64,000 bases of DNA from Alphaproteobacteria bacterium. Its GTDB lineage: Bacteria > Pseudomonadota > Alphaproteobacteria > Micropepsales > Micropepsaceae. Shown here piece by piece: positions 53,076 to 62,233 of this stretch (positions are counted from its first letter, which is position 1; every line of letters begins with the position of its first letter). The position numbers were made by a program, and so were the translations under genes. The stretch spans positions 27,053 to 91,052 of the forward strand of contig CANJBZ010000014.1 of NCBI GenBank assembly GCA_947473475.1. The letters are read 5' to 3'. The notes below the pieces were generated by a model. That model worked only from the letters and a program-made list of their open reading frames with translations. It was not told the DNA's origin and searched no databases.

Positions 53076-53743
53076 TCTTTCCATACGCCCAAACTCATGA
53101 GCATGTTGTGTGCCGCATTCTGTTCCGCCTCGCGCTTGGTTGTTCCCTCGCCACGCCGAGGTTCGTGGCCAGCTAACCGTGCCTCCACCGTGAATATTGG
53201 AGCGTGGTCGGGTCCTAACCGTTCCATCACGGTGTAGGACGGCTGAGCCCTGTTGGGCAACGCTCCCGACTGCGCCCATTCCTGCAGCGCCGTTTTGGCA
53301 TCGCGCAGTTCGGCTTTCAGGCCCTGAAACTGGTCCTCCCAATGGCGCAGAACAAATTGCCTTGCCGCTTCGAGGCCTCCATCGAGGTACAAAGCGGCGA
53401 TCACTGCCTCGCAAGCGCCGGCCAGGATCGCACTTTTTTGCCGGCCGCCGCTGCCCGATTCCGATGCCGCCATGATGAGATGGGGCGCCAGCCCGGCGGA
53501 TTCGCCCGCTTTGGCGCAGGCATCGCGGCGAACCAGAGCGTTCAACCGGACGGCCAAGCCGCCTTCCTCGATGCCGGGATGATCGGCAAAGAGCCGCTCT
53601 GCCACAATCAACCCAAGCACCCGATCGCCGAGGAATTCCAGCCGCTCGTTCGATTTCGCGCCGATGCTGGCGTGCGAAAGCGCCAGCTTCAGCAGCGAGG
53701 GATCGGAAAATGTGTGCCCAAGTTGAGACTCGAGGGTGGTCAA
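53072..53743 (-). CDS. rnc: Ribonuclease III
   Basis: A 223-residue double-strand-specific endoribonuclease that processes rRNA precursors. It has the signature NERLEFLGDRVLGLIVAERLF, the metal-binding Glu later in CEAVIAALYLDGG, and a C-terminal dsRNA-binding domain (YTVMERLGPDHAPIFTVEARL, then EAEQNAAHNML). The family usually begins with xxLExxLGHxFxDPxLL, which points to TTG 53743 (MTTLESQLGHTF), just after the lepB stop. The next ATG upstream (53827) would overlap lepB by 80 bases. No good ribosome-binding site supports either, so coupling to lepB translation is likely. Confidence 0.93.
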   Translation of the reverse strand: MTTLESQLGHTFSDPSLLKLALSHASIGAKSNERLEFLGDRVLGLIVAERLFADHPGIEEGGLAVRLNALVRRDACAKAGESAGLAPHLIMAASESGSGGRQKSAILAGACEAVIAALYLDGGLEAARQFVLRHWEDQFQGLKAELRDAKTALQEWAQSGALPNRAQPSYTVMERLGPDHAPIFTVEARLAGHEPRRGEGTTKREAEQNAAHNMLMSLGVWKE

Positions 53744-53747
53744 TTCG

Positions 53748-54539
53748 TCAATAGACGAGCTTGCCGACCCGGCCGTAGCGGATCGCCGACGGCCATTTCC
53801 AGACTTCCCAGAAGCGCGAGCTGCCATCAGTGGAGAAGAAAATGATTTCCGCTTTGCCGACAAAATTCTCGAAGGGAACATAGCCCACGCTGGCGCGGCT
53901 GTCCGAAGAATTGTCCCGGTTATCGCCCATCATGAAATAATGGCCTTCGGGCACGACGAAGACCTGGGTGGAGTCCAGATCGCCTTGTGTGTCGCGGTCC
54001 AGCACGTTGTAGGAAACGCCGTTCGGCAGAGTCTCGCGATACTGCGGGACATGGTGCGGCTGCCCGCCGAAGTCCTCAATATAATCGGCAACCTTCACCT
54101 TCGGCACGGCCTTGTCGTTGATGTAGAGCACGCCGTCTTTCATCTGGATGCGGTCGCCTGGAAGTCCAACCAGACGCTTGATGTAGTCGGTCGAATTGTC
54201 GCCGGGAAACTTGAACACCACCACGTCGCCGCGCGTAGGCGCAGAGGCAACGTACCGGCCCGATATGGGGACGGCGCCGAACGGGAAGGAATAGCGGCTG
54301 TAGCCGTAGGCCGCCTTCGACACGAACAGGTAGTCACCCACCAGCAGCGTCGCCTCCATCGAACCGGAGGGGATATTGAAAGGCTGGAAGATGAACGAGC
54401 GGATCACGCCTGCAATAAGCAGTGCGTAGAAGATGGTCTTGATGACCTCGAACCAGGATTCCTGTTTCTTGGCAGGCTTGCCGCCGGCGCTGGCGGTCGA
54501 AATTCCGGATGCAGTGTGATTGAGGTCTTCATTCGCCAT
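53748..54539 (-). CDS. lepB: Signal peptidase I
   Basis: A 263-residue membrane protease that removes signal peptides from exported proteins. One N-terminal transmembrane segment (IKTIFYALLIAGVIRSFIF) precedes the catalytic Ser60 in IPSGSM and Lys121 in DYIKRLVGLPGD; box E is GDNRDNSSDSR. It heads the lepB-rnc-era-recO unit. Confidence 0.96.
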   Translation of the reverse strand: MANEDLNHTASGISTASAGGKPAKKQESWFEVIKTIFYALLIAGVIRSFIFQPFNIPSGSMEATLLVGDYLFVSKAAYGYSRYSFPFGAVPISGRYVASAPTRGDVVVFKFPGDNSTDYIKRLVGLPGDRIQMKDGVLYINDKAVPKVKVADYIEDFGGQPHHVPQYRETLPNGVSYNVLDRDTQGDLDSTQVFVVPEGHYFMMGDNRDNSSDSRASVGYVPFENFVGKAEIIFFSTDGSSRFWEVWKWPSAIRYGRVGKLVY

Positions 54540-54639
54540 CTAAGGCCGGCCTTTTCATGCTTTTCCCGATCTTCCCGGCAAAGCGGGAAGGAAGCGGAAG
54601 GGGACGTTACGCGTCAAGGGCGTGCGGATCATCTCACTA

Positions 54640-54655
54640 TATATAATTATACAGT
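54640..54655 (-). promoter_or_regulatory. AT-rich candidate promoter for lepB operon
   Basis: On the minus strand the acpS stop is followed at once by a TGTATAATTATATA run within otherwise GC-rich DNA. TATAAT occupies 54646-54651. No clear -35 hexamer is found at normal spacing, so only the -10 is supported. It lies about 100 bases upstream of lepB. Confidence 0.35.
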
Positions 54656-55078
54656 TTATGAATTGTCTTTGTTCTGCGACGTTTCCGACACGGCACTGAT
54701 AATCACGATCGCCTGGGCCAGGGGGAAATCGTCCGTCAGAGTTAAGCTGATCTGGGCTTTCATGCCCTGGGGCGTAATCTCGGCCAGGCGCTTGGCGGCT
54801 CCGCCGGTGAGTTCCAGCGCCGGCTGGCCGGACGGAAGGTTGATCACGCCCATATCCCGCCAGAAAACGCCGTTCTTAAAGCCGGTTCCCAAGGCTTTAG
54901 CGCAGGCTTCCTTTGCGGCAAAACGCTTGGCATAGGTGGCCGCACGCGCCACGCGGCGCTCGGACTTGCGCTGTTCCAGATCGGTAAACACACGGTTGAT
55001 AAAGCGGGGACCAAACCGCTCCAGCGTCTGCTCGATTCGCCGTATGTCGATCAGATCGGTGCCCAAGCCAATGATCAT
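54656..55078 (-). CDS. acpS: Holo-[acyl-carrier-protein] synthase
   Basis: A 140-residue enzyme transferring phosphopantetheine from CoA to apo-ACP. Motifs are [16 protein letters not shown] (metal-binding Asp) and [15 protein letters not shown] (Glu). ATG 55078 overlaps the pdxJ stop (ATGA). The order pdxJ-acpS-lepB-rnc-era is common in proteobacteria. Confidence 0.95.
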   Translation of the reverse strand: MIIGLGTDLIDIRRIEQTLERFGPRFINRVFTDLEQRKSERRVARAATYAKRFAAKEACAKALGTGFKNGVFWRDMGVINLPSGQPALELTGGAAKRLAEITPQGMKAQISLTLTDDFPLAQAIVIISAVSETSQNKDNS

Positions 55079-55824
55079 ACCGCGCTCCGGGCTTCGTCGA
55101 TGAGGGTGCGCATGCGCTTCACAGCGGCATCCAGCCCAATAAAGATGGCTTCGCCCACCAGAAAATGACCAATTTGTAATTCAACGACTTCCGGGATGGC
55201 GGCGATGGCGCCCACATTGTCGAAGGTCAGTCCATGACCGGCGTGAACTTCCAAGCCCAGCGTGGCCGCAATGCGCGCCCCCTGGCGCAAATCTTCCAGG
55301 TGATCGGCAACCGCCTCCGAGTCGCCGGCCAACCCGGCCTCCTGGTAGGCGCCGGTGTGCAGCTCGACAACAGGTACACCCAGCGATACCGCCGCTTCCA
55401 ATTGCCGGCGCCCTGCTTCGATGAAAAGCGTGACGGCGATACCGGCGGATTTCAACGTCTGGATCATCGGCTTCAACCGATTGTGCTGGCCCGCCGCATC
55501 CAGCCCGCCTTCCGTGGTGCGCTCCTCGCGGCGCTCCGGCACAAGACAGCACGCATGCGGCTGCGATTTCAGCGCGATCGCCAGCATTTCATCGGTTGCC
55601 GCCATTTCCAGATTGATCGGCAGCGCCGCCTTCACCAGCCGTGCGAGATCCTCATCATTGATATGACGGCGGTCTTCGCGCAGATGCGCAGTGATGCCAT
55701 CGGCGCCCGCCGCCATGGCGAGTTCAGCCGCGCGCACCGGATCGGGATGCGGCCCGCCGCGGGCGTTTCGAACGGTGGCGACGTGATCGATATTCACGCC
55801 AAGGCGCACGCGCGTCATGCTCAT
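55075..55824 (-). CDS. pdxJ: Pyridoxine 5'-phosphate synthase
   Basis: A 249-residue TIM-barrel enzyme that condenses 1-deoxyxylulose 5-phosphate with 3-amino-2-oxopropyl phosphate in de novo vitamin B6 synthesis. It shows [32 protein letters not shown], and [15 protein letters not shown]. Two ATGs (55824 and 55818) are both possible starts. It follows rsh by one base. Confidence 0.96.
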   Translation of the reverse strand: MSMTRVRLGVNIDHVATVRNARGGPHPDPVRAAELAMAAGADGITAHLREDRRHINDEDLARLVKAALPINLEMAATDEMLAIALKSQPHACCLVPERREERTTEGGLDAAGQHNRLKPMIQTLKSAGIAVTLFIEAGRRQLEAAVSLGVPVVELHTGAYQEAGLAGDSEAVADHLEDLRQGARIAATLGLEVHAGHGLTFDNVGAIAAIPEVVELQIGHFLVGEAIFIGLDAAVKRMRTLIDEARSAV

Positions 55825-55825
55825 C

Positions 55826-58057
55826 TCAATGTTTCGTCGCCTGCTCGAACGGCAGCAGGCCTTGGGACTCTACCACCGCGCCTATGCGGCCATTTCCCTG
55901 ATCGTCGGTGTCCAGTCCGCGCACCCGCTCGACGGCTTCCACCGCCAGATCGACCTTCAGTGCACGGATCAGATTTTCCAGATGCGCGGCATCGCGCACC
56001 TCCACGTCGACCTGGAACTCGAAATACAGCGGATTGCGGCTGGTGATCTTCAGATTGGAGATATTGGCGCCATTGTTGCTGATGACGTTGGCGAGCGTTG
56101 CCAGCGCGCCGGTGGAATTCTTCAGCCGCACCAGGATGCGCGCGACCGACAGCGCGCCGCCATGGTCCTTCCAGCGCACGTCGATCCAATCCGCCATGCT
56201 GTCCTGATGCCGGTCCAGCACGTCGCAATCGATGGTGTGGATGACGCAGCCCTCCCCTGGAACCATCAGGCCGATGATCCGGTCACCGGGAATGGGATGG
56301 CAGCAGGCACCCAGGCGATAACCGATCCCTTCCGTCAACCCGCCGATGGAAACGCTTGCCGAATTGGGCTCCATATAGGCGCGCTTGCGATTGGGATCGG
56401 TTTTCAGCTCCGGATAAACGGCCTGCAGCACTTCATGAGCGCGCAGGGCGCCGCGGCCGACATCGGCATAGACGTCCTCCGGATTCGACAGCCTCAGTTT
56501 ACGCAGAACGCCTTTGATGGCCTTGTCGGTCAGTTCGAAATGCTCGTCGGCGAACACTTTTTCCAGAATTTTCCGTCCCAGAGAAACGTGCTGGTCGCGC
56601 TGCGCGTGACGCAGATAACGGCGGATTTCGGCGCGCGCGCGTCCGGTAACCACGAACCGTTCCCACAGTGGCGACGGCGTCTGCTCGCGCGAACAGATGA
56701 TCTCGACCTGATCGCCGTTCTTGAGGGGGGTATGCAGCGCCGTGTGTACGCCGTTCACTTTGGCTCCGACGGCCGTGTTGCCGACATCGGTATGAACGAA
56801 ATAAGCGAAATCGATGGGCGTCGCGCCGCGCGGCAAGGCAATCAAATTGCCTTTCGGCGTAAAACAGAAAACCTGGTCCTGATAAAGACTGAGCTTGGAG
56901 TGCTCGTAGAATTCTTCCGGGTTGGCGCCCCGTTCGAGCAGGTCCACCACATCGCGCAGCCATTCATACGCGCTCATGGCCGTCGGATCGTTCTCGTCGA
57001 TCTTCTCGCGGTAGCGCCAATGCGCCGCCACGCCGCGCTCAGCGACATCGTGCATGTCCTGGGTGCGGATTTGCACTTCGACGCGCTGGTTTTCCGGCCC
57101 CATGACGGTGGTGTGAATCGAGCGGTAACCGTTCGACTTGGGAAGCGAGATGAAATCCTTGAACCGCTCCGGCACCATGCGCCAGGTGCGATGCAGAACG
57201 CCCAGAGCCTGATAGCAACCATCGATCGAGCCAACGACTGCGCGAAATCCGAACACATCGGAAAGTTGCTCGAAATTGATCTTCTTGTCTTTCAGCTTGC
57301 GCCAAATCGAATAGGGCCGCTTGGCCCTGCCTTGCACCCAGGCTTCGATGTCATTCTCGGCAAGCTTGCGCTTGATCTCGTCGGCAATGCGCTGAATGCG
57401 GGCCGAGGACTGCCCGTCCAACAACTCCATGCGCCGGACGATAGACTCGCGCGCTTCCGGATCGAGTTCGGCAAAGGCGAGGTCTTCGAGTTCTTCGCGC
57501 ACATTCTGCATGCCGATGCGGCCGGCAAGCGGCGCGTAGATCTCAATCGTCTCCTGGGCGATGCGGCGGCGCGTGTCCTCGCTTTTCACGTGCGAGAGCG
57601 TGCGCATGTTGTGCAGGCGATCGGCCAGCTTCACCAGCAGCACGCGAATGTCGTTCGACATCGCCAGCATCAGCTTGCGGAAGTTCTCCGCCTGCTTGGT
57701 GCGCTCCGAAAACAGCTCCAACTGGGAAAGCTTGGTGACGCCGTCGACAAGGCCCGCGATCTCGGGGCCGAAATTCTGCTCGATGTCCTCAATCGTGGCG
57801 GACGTATCTTCGACCGTATCGTGCAGCAGCGCGGTGGCGATCGTCGCCGTGTCGAGCTTCAAATCCGTGAGAATGCCGGCAACTTCCAGCGGATGCGAAA
57901 AATACGGATCGCCGGAGGCCCGCTTCTGCGGCCCATGCGCCTGCATGGCAAACACATAGGCTTTGTTCAAAATGGATTCATCCGCGCCGGGATCATAAGC
58001 GCGCACCCGCTCGACCAGCGTGGTCTGCCGCATCAACCGCGGGCGCTTAGCCGTCAT
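55826..58057 (-). CDS. rsh: Bifunctional (p)ppGpp synthetase/hydrolase
   Basis: A 743-residue RelA/SpoT homolog controlling the stringent response. The HD hydrolase domain shows YFSHPLEVAGIL and ALLHDTVEDT with metal-binding His/Asp, and the synthetase domain shows SLPKSNGYRSIHTTV. TGS (FCFTPKGNLIALPRGATPIDFAY), a conserved-Cys region (RLGACCHPIPGD) and a C-terminal ACT domain follow. As the only such gene here it should both make and degrade the alarmone, typical of alphaproteobacteria. ATG 58057 is preceded by AAGGGTGG. An internal ATG at 58033 is an alternative. Confidence 0.95.
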   Translation of the reverse strand: MTAKRPRLMRQTTLVERVRAYDPGADESILNKAYVFAMQAHGPQKRASGDPYFSHPLEVAGILTDLKLDTATIATALLHDTVEDTSATIEDIEQNFGPEIAGLVDGVTKLSQLELFSERTKQAENFRKLMLAMSNDIRVLLVKLADRLHNMRTLSHVKSEDTRRRIAQETIEIYAPLAGRIGMQNVREELEDLAFAELDPEARESIVRRMELLDGQSSARIQRIADEIKRKLAENDIEAWVQGRAKRPYSIWRKLKDKKINFEQLSDVFGFRAVVGSIDGCYQALGVLHRTWRMVPERFKDFISLPKSNGYRSIHTTVMGPENQRVEVQIRTQDMHDVAERGVAAHWRYREKIDENDPTAMSAYEWLRDVVDLLERGANPEEFYEHSKLSLYQDQVFCFTPKGNLIALPRGATPIDFAYFVHTDVGNTAVGAKVNGVHTALHTPLKNGDQVEIICSREQTPSPLWERFVVTGRARAEIRRYLRHAQRDQHVSLGRKILEKVFADEHFELTDKAIKGVLRKLRLSNPEDVYADVGRGALRAHEVLQAVYPELKTDPNRKRAYMEPNSASVSIGGLTEGIGYRLGACCHPIPGDRIIGLMVPGEGCVIHTIDCDVLDRHQDSMADWIDVRWKDHGGALSVARILVRLKNSTGALATLANVISNNGANISNLKITSRNPLYFEFQVDVEVRDAAHLENLIRALKVDLAVEAVERVRGLDTDDQGNGRIGAVVESQGLLPFEQATKH

Positions 58058-58072
58058 GACACGCCACCCTTA

Positions 58073-58122
58073 ACCCTCCCCTTGAGGGAGGGTTGATGCG
58101 GCGCAAGCCGCATCGGGGAGGG
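58073..58122. repeat. Half palindromic element CCCTCCCCTTGAGGGAGGG
   Basis: ACCCTCCCCTTGAGGGAGGGT is followed by GATGCGGC/GCCGCATC and GGGGAGGGG. It looks like one end of the 147-base element at 48822-48968 with the other half missing. It lies in the rpoZ-rsh gap just upstream of the rsh ribosome-binding site. Confidence 0.55.
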
Positions 58123-58163
58123 GAAATACGTTCCAGCCGATCGCTTCGCCGCCGTGAAACGAA

Positions 58164-58550
58164 CTACTCTTCGTAATCCGAAGTGTCCTCGGGTTGAGGT
58201 TCCGCACGGCGCTGCGCTTCGGAGGTAAGAGCGCGAAGCAGCTCTTCCTCGGTAAGCTGACGGTGCAGCATCTCTTCGCCGGCAGATTCTTCCGGCTGGG
58301 GCGCGGGCTCAGGCTCGTCCACCTCGGCGTGACGCTGCAGGCTTTTGATGAAGTCCTCGCGGAGGTCATCGGCCCTAAGTTCTTTGATGGCAATTTCGCG
58401 CAATGCGACGACGGGGTTCTTGTCGCGATCACGGTCGACCATCGGCTCCGCACCGCCGGAAAGCTGGCGCGCCCGGTGGGCGGAAAGCAGAACGAGTTCA
58501 AAGCGGTTCGGGATCTTGTCGACACAATCTTCAACGGTAACGCGAGCCAT
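58164..58550 (-). CDS. rpoZ: RNA polymerase omega subunit
   Basis: A 128-residue protein with the conserved core [30 protein letters not shown] and [10 protein letters not shown], then an acidic tail rich in Glu and Pro. Omega stabilises the beta' subunit and forms part of the ppGpp site in many bacteria. Its position directly upstream of rsh is the classic rpoZ-spoT arrangement. Confidence 0.96.
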   Translation of the reverse strand: MARVTVEDCVDKIPNRFELVLLSAHRARQLSGGAEPMVDRDRDKNPVVALREIAIKELRADDLREDFIKSLQRHAEVDEPEPAPQPEESAGEEMLHRQLTEEELLRALTSEAQRRAEPQPEDTSDYEE

Positions 58551-58619
58551 CCGGACCTCTTAATGGGGGAGAGTCTGATAATTTATGCGACGCGGCGCCC
58601 CAGAGCAAGGGGGCGCCGC

Positions 58620-58757
58620 AGGGCAATCGCATATGAACCAGTTGGCGGGCGGCAAAGTACATTTAGAATCAGCGCGCCTCCTCCTGCGCAATTTTCGAAT
58701 CCGTGGGGCTGGTCTAACGCACAAAAGGAATCCCGAAATTCCATATGCGATTGCCCT
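58620..58757 (+). mobile_element. MITE-like 138-bp element, copy 1
   Basis: It begins AGGGCAATCGCATATG and ends CATATGCGATTGCCCT, perfect 16-base terminal inverted repeats. The direct repeat GGGGGCGCCG flanks it (58609-58618 and 58759-58768). The interior is identical to the inverted copy at 63101-63238 as far as I can compare by eye. No transposase is encoded, so it would need a helper in trans. Confidence 0.85.
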
Positions 58758-58790
58758 GGGGGGCGCCGGCAGGTTAAAGCGTCCTACCCC

Positions 58791-59192
58791 TCATTCCGGG
58801 GCGGGCGTCGCCATGTCGGCGCCTTTGGGAATTGTGTAGACCGCCAAGATCTTCGTCAGTGTCGGGCCAACCTTTACACTGTGCTTGACCCCGGATTCCA
58901 GCCGGAAGCTGCCCCCGGCTTTCACATGCATGGTGCCCTTGCCCTCGATGATGAAATCCGCCTCGCCGGCCAGAACATAGGAAATCTCGACCCCTGGATG
59001 GGTATGGCGGGCCGCAACGGTGTTCGGCTCCAGGTCGGTCTCGACCAGGAACACGGTCATGTTGCTGCCCGGCACATCGGTCTGCTGCAGGACGGTTCGC
59101 TTAGGGACGTAACCGCTGCTCGGGGCGGCAGACGCGGATGCGGCGCAGACCAAGCCAAGCGCGGCGGCGGCGAGAATGGATTTCTTCAGCAT
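58791..59192 (-). CDS. Exported cupin-domain protein
   Basis: A 133-residue protein with a signal peptide (LAAAALGLVCAASASA) and a single cupin barrel. The first motif ARHTHPGVEISYVLAGEADF and second motif GGSFRLESGVKHSVK hold the putative metal-binding His residues. ATG 59192 is preceded by GGAGGAG, so the five-residue longer frame is rejected. Substrate or sensor role unknown. The MITE-like element lies 33 bases beyond its stop. Confidence 0.8.
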   Translation of the reverse strand: MLKKSILAAAALGLVCAASASAAPSSGYVPKRTVLQQTDVPGSNMTVFLVETDLEPNTVAARHTHPGVEISYVLAGEADFIIEGKGTMHVKAGGSFRLESGVKHSVKVGPTLTKILAVYTIPKGADMATPAPE

Positions 59193-59269
59193 ACGGGTCT
59201 CCTCCATTATTGTTGGCCATACGTGTTTGGCGGCAAAATATCAGCGGAGCGGAACTCCGTCGATGGCGC

Positions 59270-59752
59270 TCACGCCACCCGTTCGATTTGCGAAGGCGGC
59301 AGCGCCGCAATGAGTTCACTCAGAGACTGTCCCGTGACCGGGTCGCGCCAGTCCGGCGCTATATCGGCCAACGGTACCAGTACGAATGCCCGCTCCCGCA
59401 GACGCGGGTGAGGAAGGTCCGGCGAGCCCGACTGAATACGGCCGTCATAATCGATAAGATCGAGGTCCAGCGTACGCGGTGCGTTGGGCCGGTGCCGGAT
59501 GCGGCCGAACTGCGCCTCGATCTTGTGAAGCGTGGCCAACAGCGATTCGGGCGAGAGGTCTGTTCGCACGCGCGCCACCGCATTAATGAAAGGGGGATCG
59601 TTGGGATCGGGCCATGCTGGATTTTTAAAGAAACTAGATTGGCTTTCAATCGTTATACCGTGTTGAGCCAGTTCGCATAGCGCCGCCAGAAGCGTGTCCG
59701 CGGGCTGACCTGCCGGGGAAGGAACGTTCGCGCCAAGGGCAACCAAGATCAC
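59270..59752 (-). CDS. folK: 2-amino-4-hydroxy-6-hydroxymethyldihydropteridine pyrophosphokinase
   Basis: A 160-residue folate-pathway enzyme that pyrophosphorylates hydroxymethyl-dihydropterin. It starts ILVALGANVPSPAG, has SSFFKNPAWPDPNDPPFINAV, and the HPPK signature NAPRTLDLDLIDYDG, then HPRLRERAFVLVPLADIAP. It is divergent from the NYN-domain gene. Confidence 0.95.
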   Translation of the reverse strand: MILVALGANVPSPAGQPADTLLAALCELAQHGITIESQSSFFKNPAWPDPNDPPFINAVARVRTDLSPESLLATLHKIEAQFGRIRHRPNAPRTLDLDLIDYDGRIQSGSPDLPHPRLRERAFVLVPLADIAPDWRDPVTGQSLSELIAALPPSQIERVA

Positions 59753-59846
59753 GGGGTTCCTTTCCCGTCACTTTGTTCGACGTGTACACCGCGCTCCATT
59801 AGGGCGCGGTTGAATTTCAAGAAATCATATTCGGCGGAGGCCATAA

Positions 59847-60422
59847 ATGCTCTTCTATCCCCAGGAAAGGATTGCTCTTTTCGTTGATGGCGCCAACCTT
59901 TACGGCGCTGCCAAGGGGTTGCAATTCGACATCGATTACAAACGCCTGCTTGAGCTGTTCGCCCGCAAAGGGCTGTTGGTTCGCGCCTTCTATTATACGG
60001 CGCTAGCCGAGGATCAGGAATTTTCGCCCCTACGCCCGCTGATCGACTGGCTCGATTACAACGGATTTACGGTCGTGACCAAGCCGTTGAAGGAATACAC
60101 CGACGCCCAAGGGCGCCGCCGTGTCAAAGGCAATATGGACATCGAGCTCGCCATCGACGTGATGGAAATGTCCGAGCGCGTCGATCACATTGTCATCTTC
60201 TCCGGCGACGGCGATTTCCGGAAGTTGGTTGAAGCCGTCCAGCGGCGCGGCCGCCGCGTGTCGGTCTGTTCGACGATCCGCACACAACCTCCGATGGTGG
60301 CCGACGAGCTGCGGCGTCAGGCCGACAATTTCATCGAGCTGGACGAACTCAAATCCATGATCATGCGTGAGGGCGGCCGGCAGGCTTCGCCTCAAGGCCA
60401 AACCAGCGACGAAAGCGCCTGA
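59847..60422 (+). CDS. NYN (PIN-like) domain protein, LabA/DUF88 family
   Basis: A 191-residue protein with the NYN nuclease-like fold: RIALFVDGANLYGAAK (first Asp), KGNMDIELAIDVMEM (Asp) and HIVIFSGDGDFRKLVEAVQRRG (two Asp), forming the putative metal site. Such proteins are thought to cleave RNA. The C-terminal residues are polar and variable. It has no evident operon partner. Confidence 0.87.
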   Translation: MLFYPQERIALFVDGANLYGAAKGLQFDIDYKRLLELFARKGLLVRAFYYTALAEDQEFSPLRPLIDWLDYNGFTVVTKPLKEYTDAQGRRRVKGNMDIELAIDVMEMSERVDHIVIFSGDGDFRKLVEAVQRRGRRVSVCSTIRTQPPMVADELRRQADNFIELDELKSMIMREGGRQASPQGQTSDESA

Positions 60423-60450
60423 TCCCCCCGGCTCCGGCCGTTGCGATTGG

Positions 60451-60512
60451 TCGCCTCCCCCAGGTGGCAGAATTGCCGCATAGTCAATCACCTGCCTCCT
60501 GTGGGCAGGCGA
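60451..60512. repeat. Short palindromic repeat CGCCTCCCCCAGG/CCTCCTGTGGGCAGGCG
   Basis: Imperfect inverted ends, TCGCCTCCCCCAGGTGGCAG and CTGCCTCCTGTGGGCAGGCGA, flank a 20-base centre between the NYN and glycosylase genes. The start of the longer in-frame version of the glycosylase lies inside it. Confidence 0.5.
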
Positions 60513-60532
60513 TTACTTTGCCGGGGGGAAGC

Positions 60533-61174
60533 GTGCCGACACCCAATCATCAGCCGCCGGAGAATTGTCCGTTGTGCCCGCGGCTGTGCGAATTCCGCCA
60601 GCAGAACCGGCGAAAATTTCCCGACTTTTTCAACGACCGGGTGCCGAGCTTTGGCTCGATCGACGCGCCGCTGCTGATTGTCGGCCTGGCCCCCGGACTG
60701 AAGGGCGCCAACCGCACGGGGCGTCCGTTTACGGGCGATTCTGCCGGTGAGTTGCTGTACGGCTCGATGAAGCGGCACGGGCTGGCGCGCGGTGATTATA
60801 AAGCCCGCCCGGACGATGGCTTCGAACTTGCCGGTGCGCGGATCACCAATGCGGTGCGCTGCGTACCGCCGGAGAACAAGCCCGTCCCGGTAGAGATCAA
60901 CACCTGCCGCCAGTTCCTGATCGCCGAATTGGAAGCCATGAAGAATTTGCGGGTGATACTGGCTCTCGGTCAGATCGCGCATACGAGCGTCATTCAAATG
61001 TTGAAACTGAAGCGCAAGGATCATGCCTTCGCGCATGGGTCGCGGCACGAGCATAATGGACTGACAATTCTCGGCAGCTACCACTGCTCGCGCTACAACA
61101 CCAACACAGGCGTTCTGACTGTAGCCATGTTCGACCACGTCATGGGCGAAGCAAAGAAAGCCGCGGGGCTGTAG
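60533..61174 (+). CDS. Uracil-DNA glycosylase, iron-sulfur type (family 4/5-like)
   Basis: A 213-residue protein. The N-terminal CPLCPRLCEFR provides cysteines for a 4Fe-4S cluster. The catalytic region GLAPGLKGANRTGRPFTGDSAG is the UDGb-type motif, and ILGSYHCSRYNTNTG is the second conserved loop. It removes uracil and related damaged bases. I use GTG 60533, which follows GGGGGGAA, over ATG 60464, whose first codons are within a repeat. Confidence 0.85.
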   Translation: MPTPNHQPPENCPLCPRLCEFRQQNRRKFPDFFNDRVPSFGSIDAPLLIVGLAPGLKGANRTGRPFTGDSAGELLYGSMKRHGLARGDYKARPDDGFELAGARITNAVRCVPPENKPVPVEINTCRQFLIAELEAMKNLRVILALGQIAHTSVIQMLKLKRKDHAFAHGSRHEHNGLTILGSYHCSRYNTNTGVLTVAMFDHVMGEAKKAAGL

Positions 61175-61179
61175 TTACC

Positions 61180-61212
61180 CACCCTCCCCTTGAGGGGCCT
61201 CAAGGGGAGCAA
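61180..61212. repeat. CCCTCCCCTTGAGGGGCCTCAAGGGG hairpin
   Basis: ACCCTCCCCTTGAGG is followed by a mirrored CCTCAAGGGGAG, forming a short hairpin six bases after the glycosylase stop. It is a short version of the CCCTCCCCTTGAGG end module of the larger repeats. Confidence 0.5.
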
Positions 61213-61304
61213 CCTCAGGGCGTCCGGGAATCGTGCGCTATGCCCGTATGGACTTGGCCTCAGCCGCCGGGTAAGCCGGATGCTGCATTTCATGCAGCGC
61301 GTCT

Positions 61305-62174
61305 ATGACAACGGCCTCCTATCGCGGGCTTTACATCAATCTCGACCGCAGCAGCGCGCGCCGCGAGCGGATGGACGCACAGCTTGCCTCTTTCGGTCTG
61401 CAGGACCGCTATTCCAGATTTGCGGCTGTCGATGGGGCGTCATTGCACCCGGCGCGCATCAAGCCGGGTGAATTGGGCGCGTTTCACTCCCACATGCGCG
61501 CGCTCGAAAGCGCGGCGAAGGGCGGCGTCCCCGTCCACATTCTGGAAGATGATGCCCTGCTTTCCGGGCACGTGAAGCCGGTCATCGAGGATTGCATCGC
61601 GGCACGCCTGCTTGACCGCTTCGACCTTGTGTTCACCGACACCTTCATCCCGCCGCATCTGGGCATGTTGAAGGCGCTGAAGGATGCATTCGACCGCTGC
61701 CCCATTTCGGACCAGCGGATTTTACGCCTGAACGATCTTCAGGTGCTCGATCTGGCACGGGAGAACTTCTCCTGCCTCACCTCGTACATCGTCTCTCCAA
61801 ATGCCTTTGCGAAAATCCTCGTGCTCTATCGCGCCGAATTGGCGAATGGGGCGTCGAAGCCTGTGGATCTGTTTTTGCGCGATTGCGCACGGGACGGGCG
61901 GTTTACCGCCGGCCTCCTGTTTCCCTTCGTTACCAGTTTCGATCTGGCGGACGTCGCGGAAAGCACCATCGCTGCGGGAACAGCCGGGTCAGGCCCGTCG
62001 GTGATGACGCTGGCCGTGTTGCGCTATTTGTTTTTCGTGAAGCGCGATGTGGCTTATGCGCAGACCTGCCTCGATGCGGCGACACAAAAAAACCGCAGCC
62101 CGATTGATCCGCACCACGGCATGATTGCCCAGTCTCTGGAATTCGTTTTGTCCGCCGATTTTCAGCAGTTCTAA
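61305..62174 (+). CDS. Glycosyltransferase family 25 protein
   Basis: A 289-residue protein with the LPS-biosynthesis GT25 fold: YRGLYINLDRSSARRERMDAQLASFGL at the start, GELGAFHSHMRALE, and the DxD-like HILEDDALLS motif. Members add galactose or glucose to lipooligosaccharide. No signal peptide is seen. It stands alone, far from the GT10 gene at 8954-9883. Confidence 0.87.
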   Translation: MTTASYRGLYINLDRSSARRERMDAQLASFGLQDRYSRFAAVDGASLHPARIKPGELGAFHSHMRALESAAKGGVPVHILEDDALLSGHVKPVIEDCIAARLLDRFDLVFTDTFIPPHLGMLKALKDAFDRCPISDQRILRLNDLQVLDLARENFSCLTSYIVSPNAFAKILVLYRAELANGASKPVDLFLRDCARDGRFTAGLLFPFVTSFDLADVAESTIAAGTAGSGPSVMTLAVLRYLFFVKRDVAYAQTCLDAATQKNRSPIDPHHGMIAQSLEFVLSADFQQF

Positions 62175-62233
62175 TTCAGGCGTGGCCGGTTACCAGCCAG
62201 AGGGCGAGGCGAAGCCGAGGTTCCGATGCAAGC

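Noticed and set aside
55817..58096. Plus-strand frame of 759 codons opposite rsh
   Set aside because: rsh is certain. The opposite frame is a shadow with low-complexity basic composition.
58585..58839. Small protein gene across the MITE-like element
   Set aside because: The same peptide appears at the second copy on the opposite strand with unrelated flanks and no ribosome-binding site. It reflects the element, not a gene.
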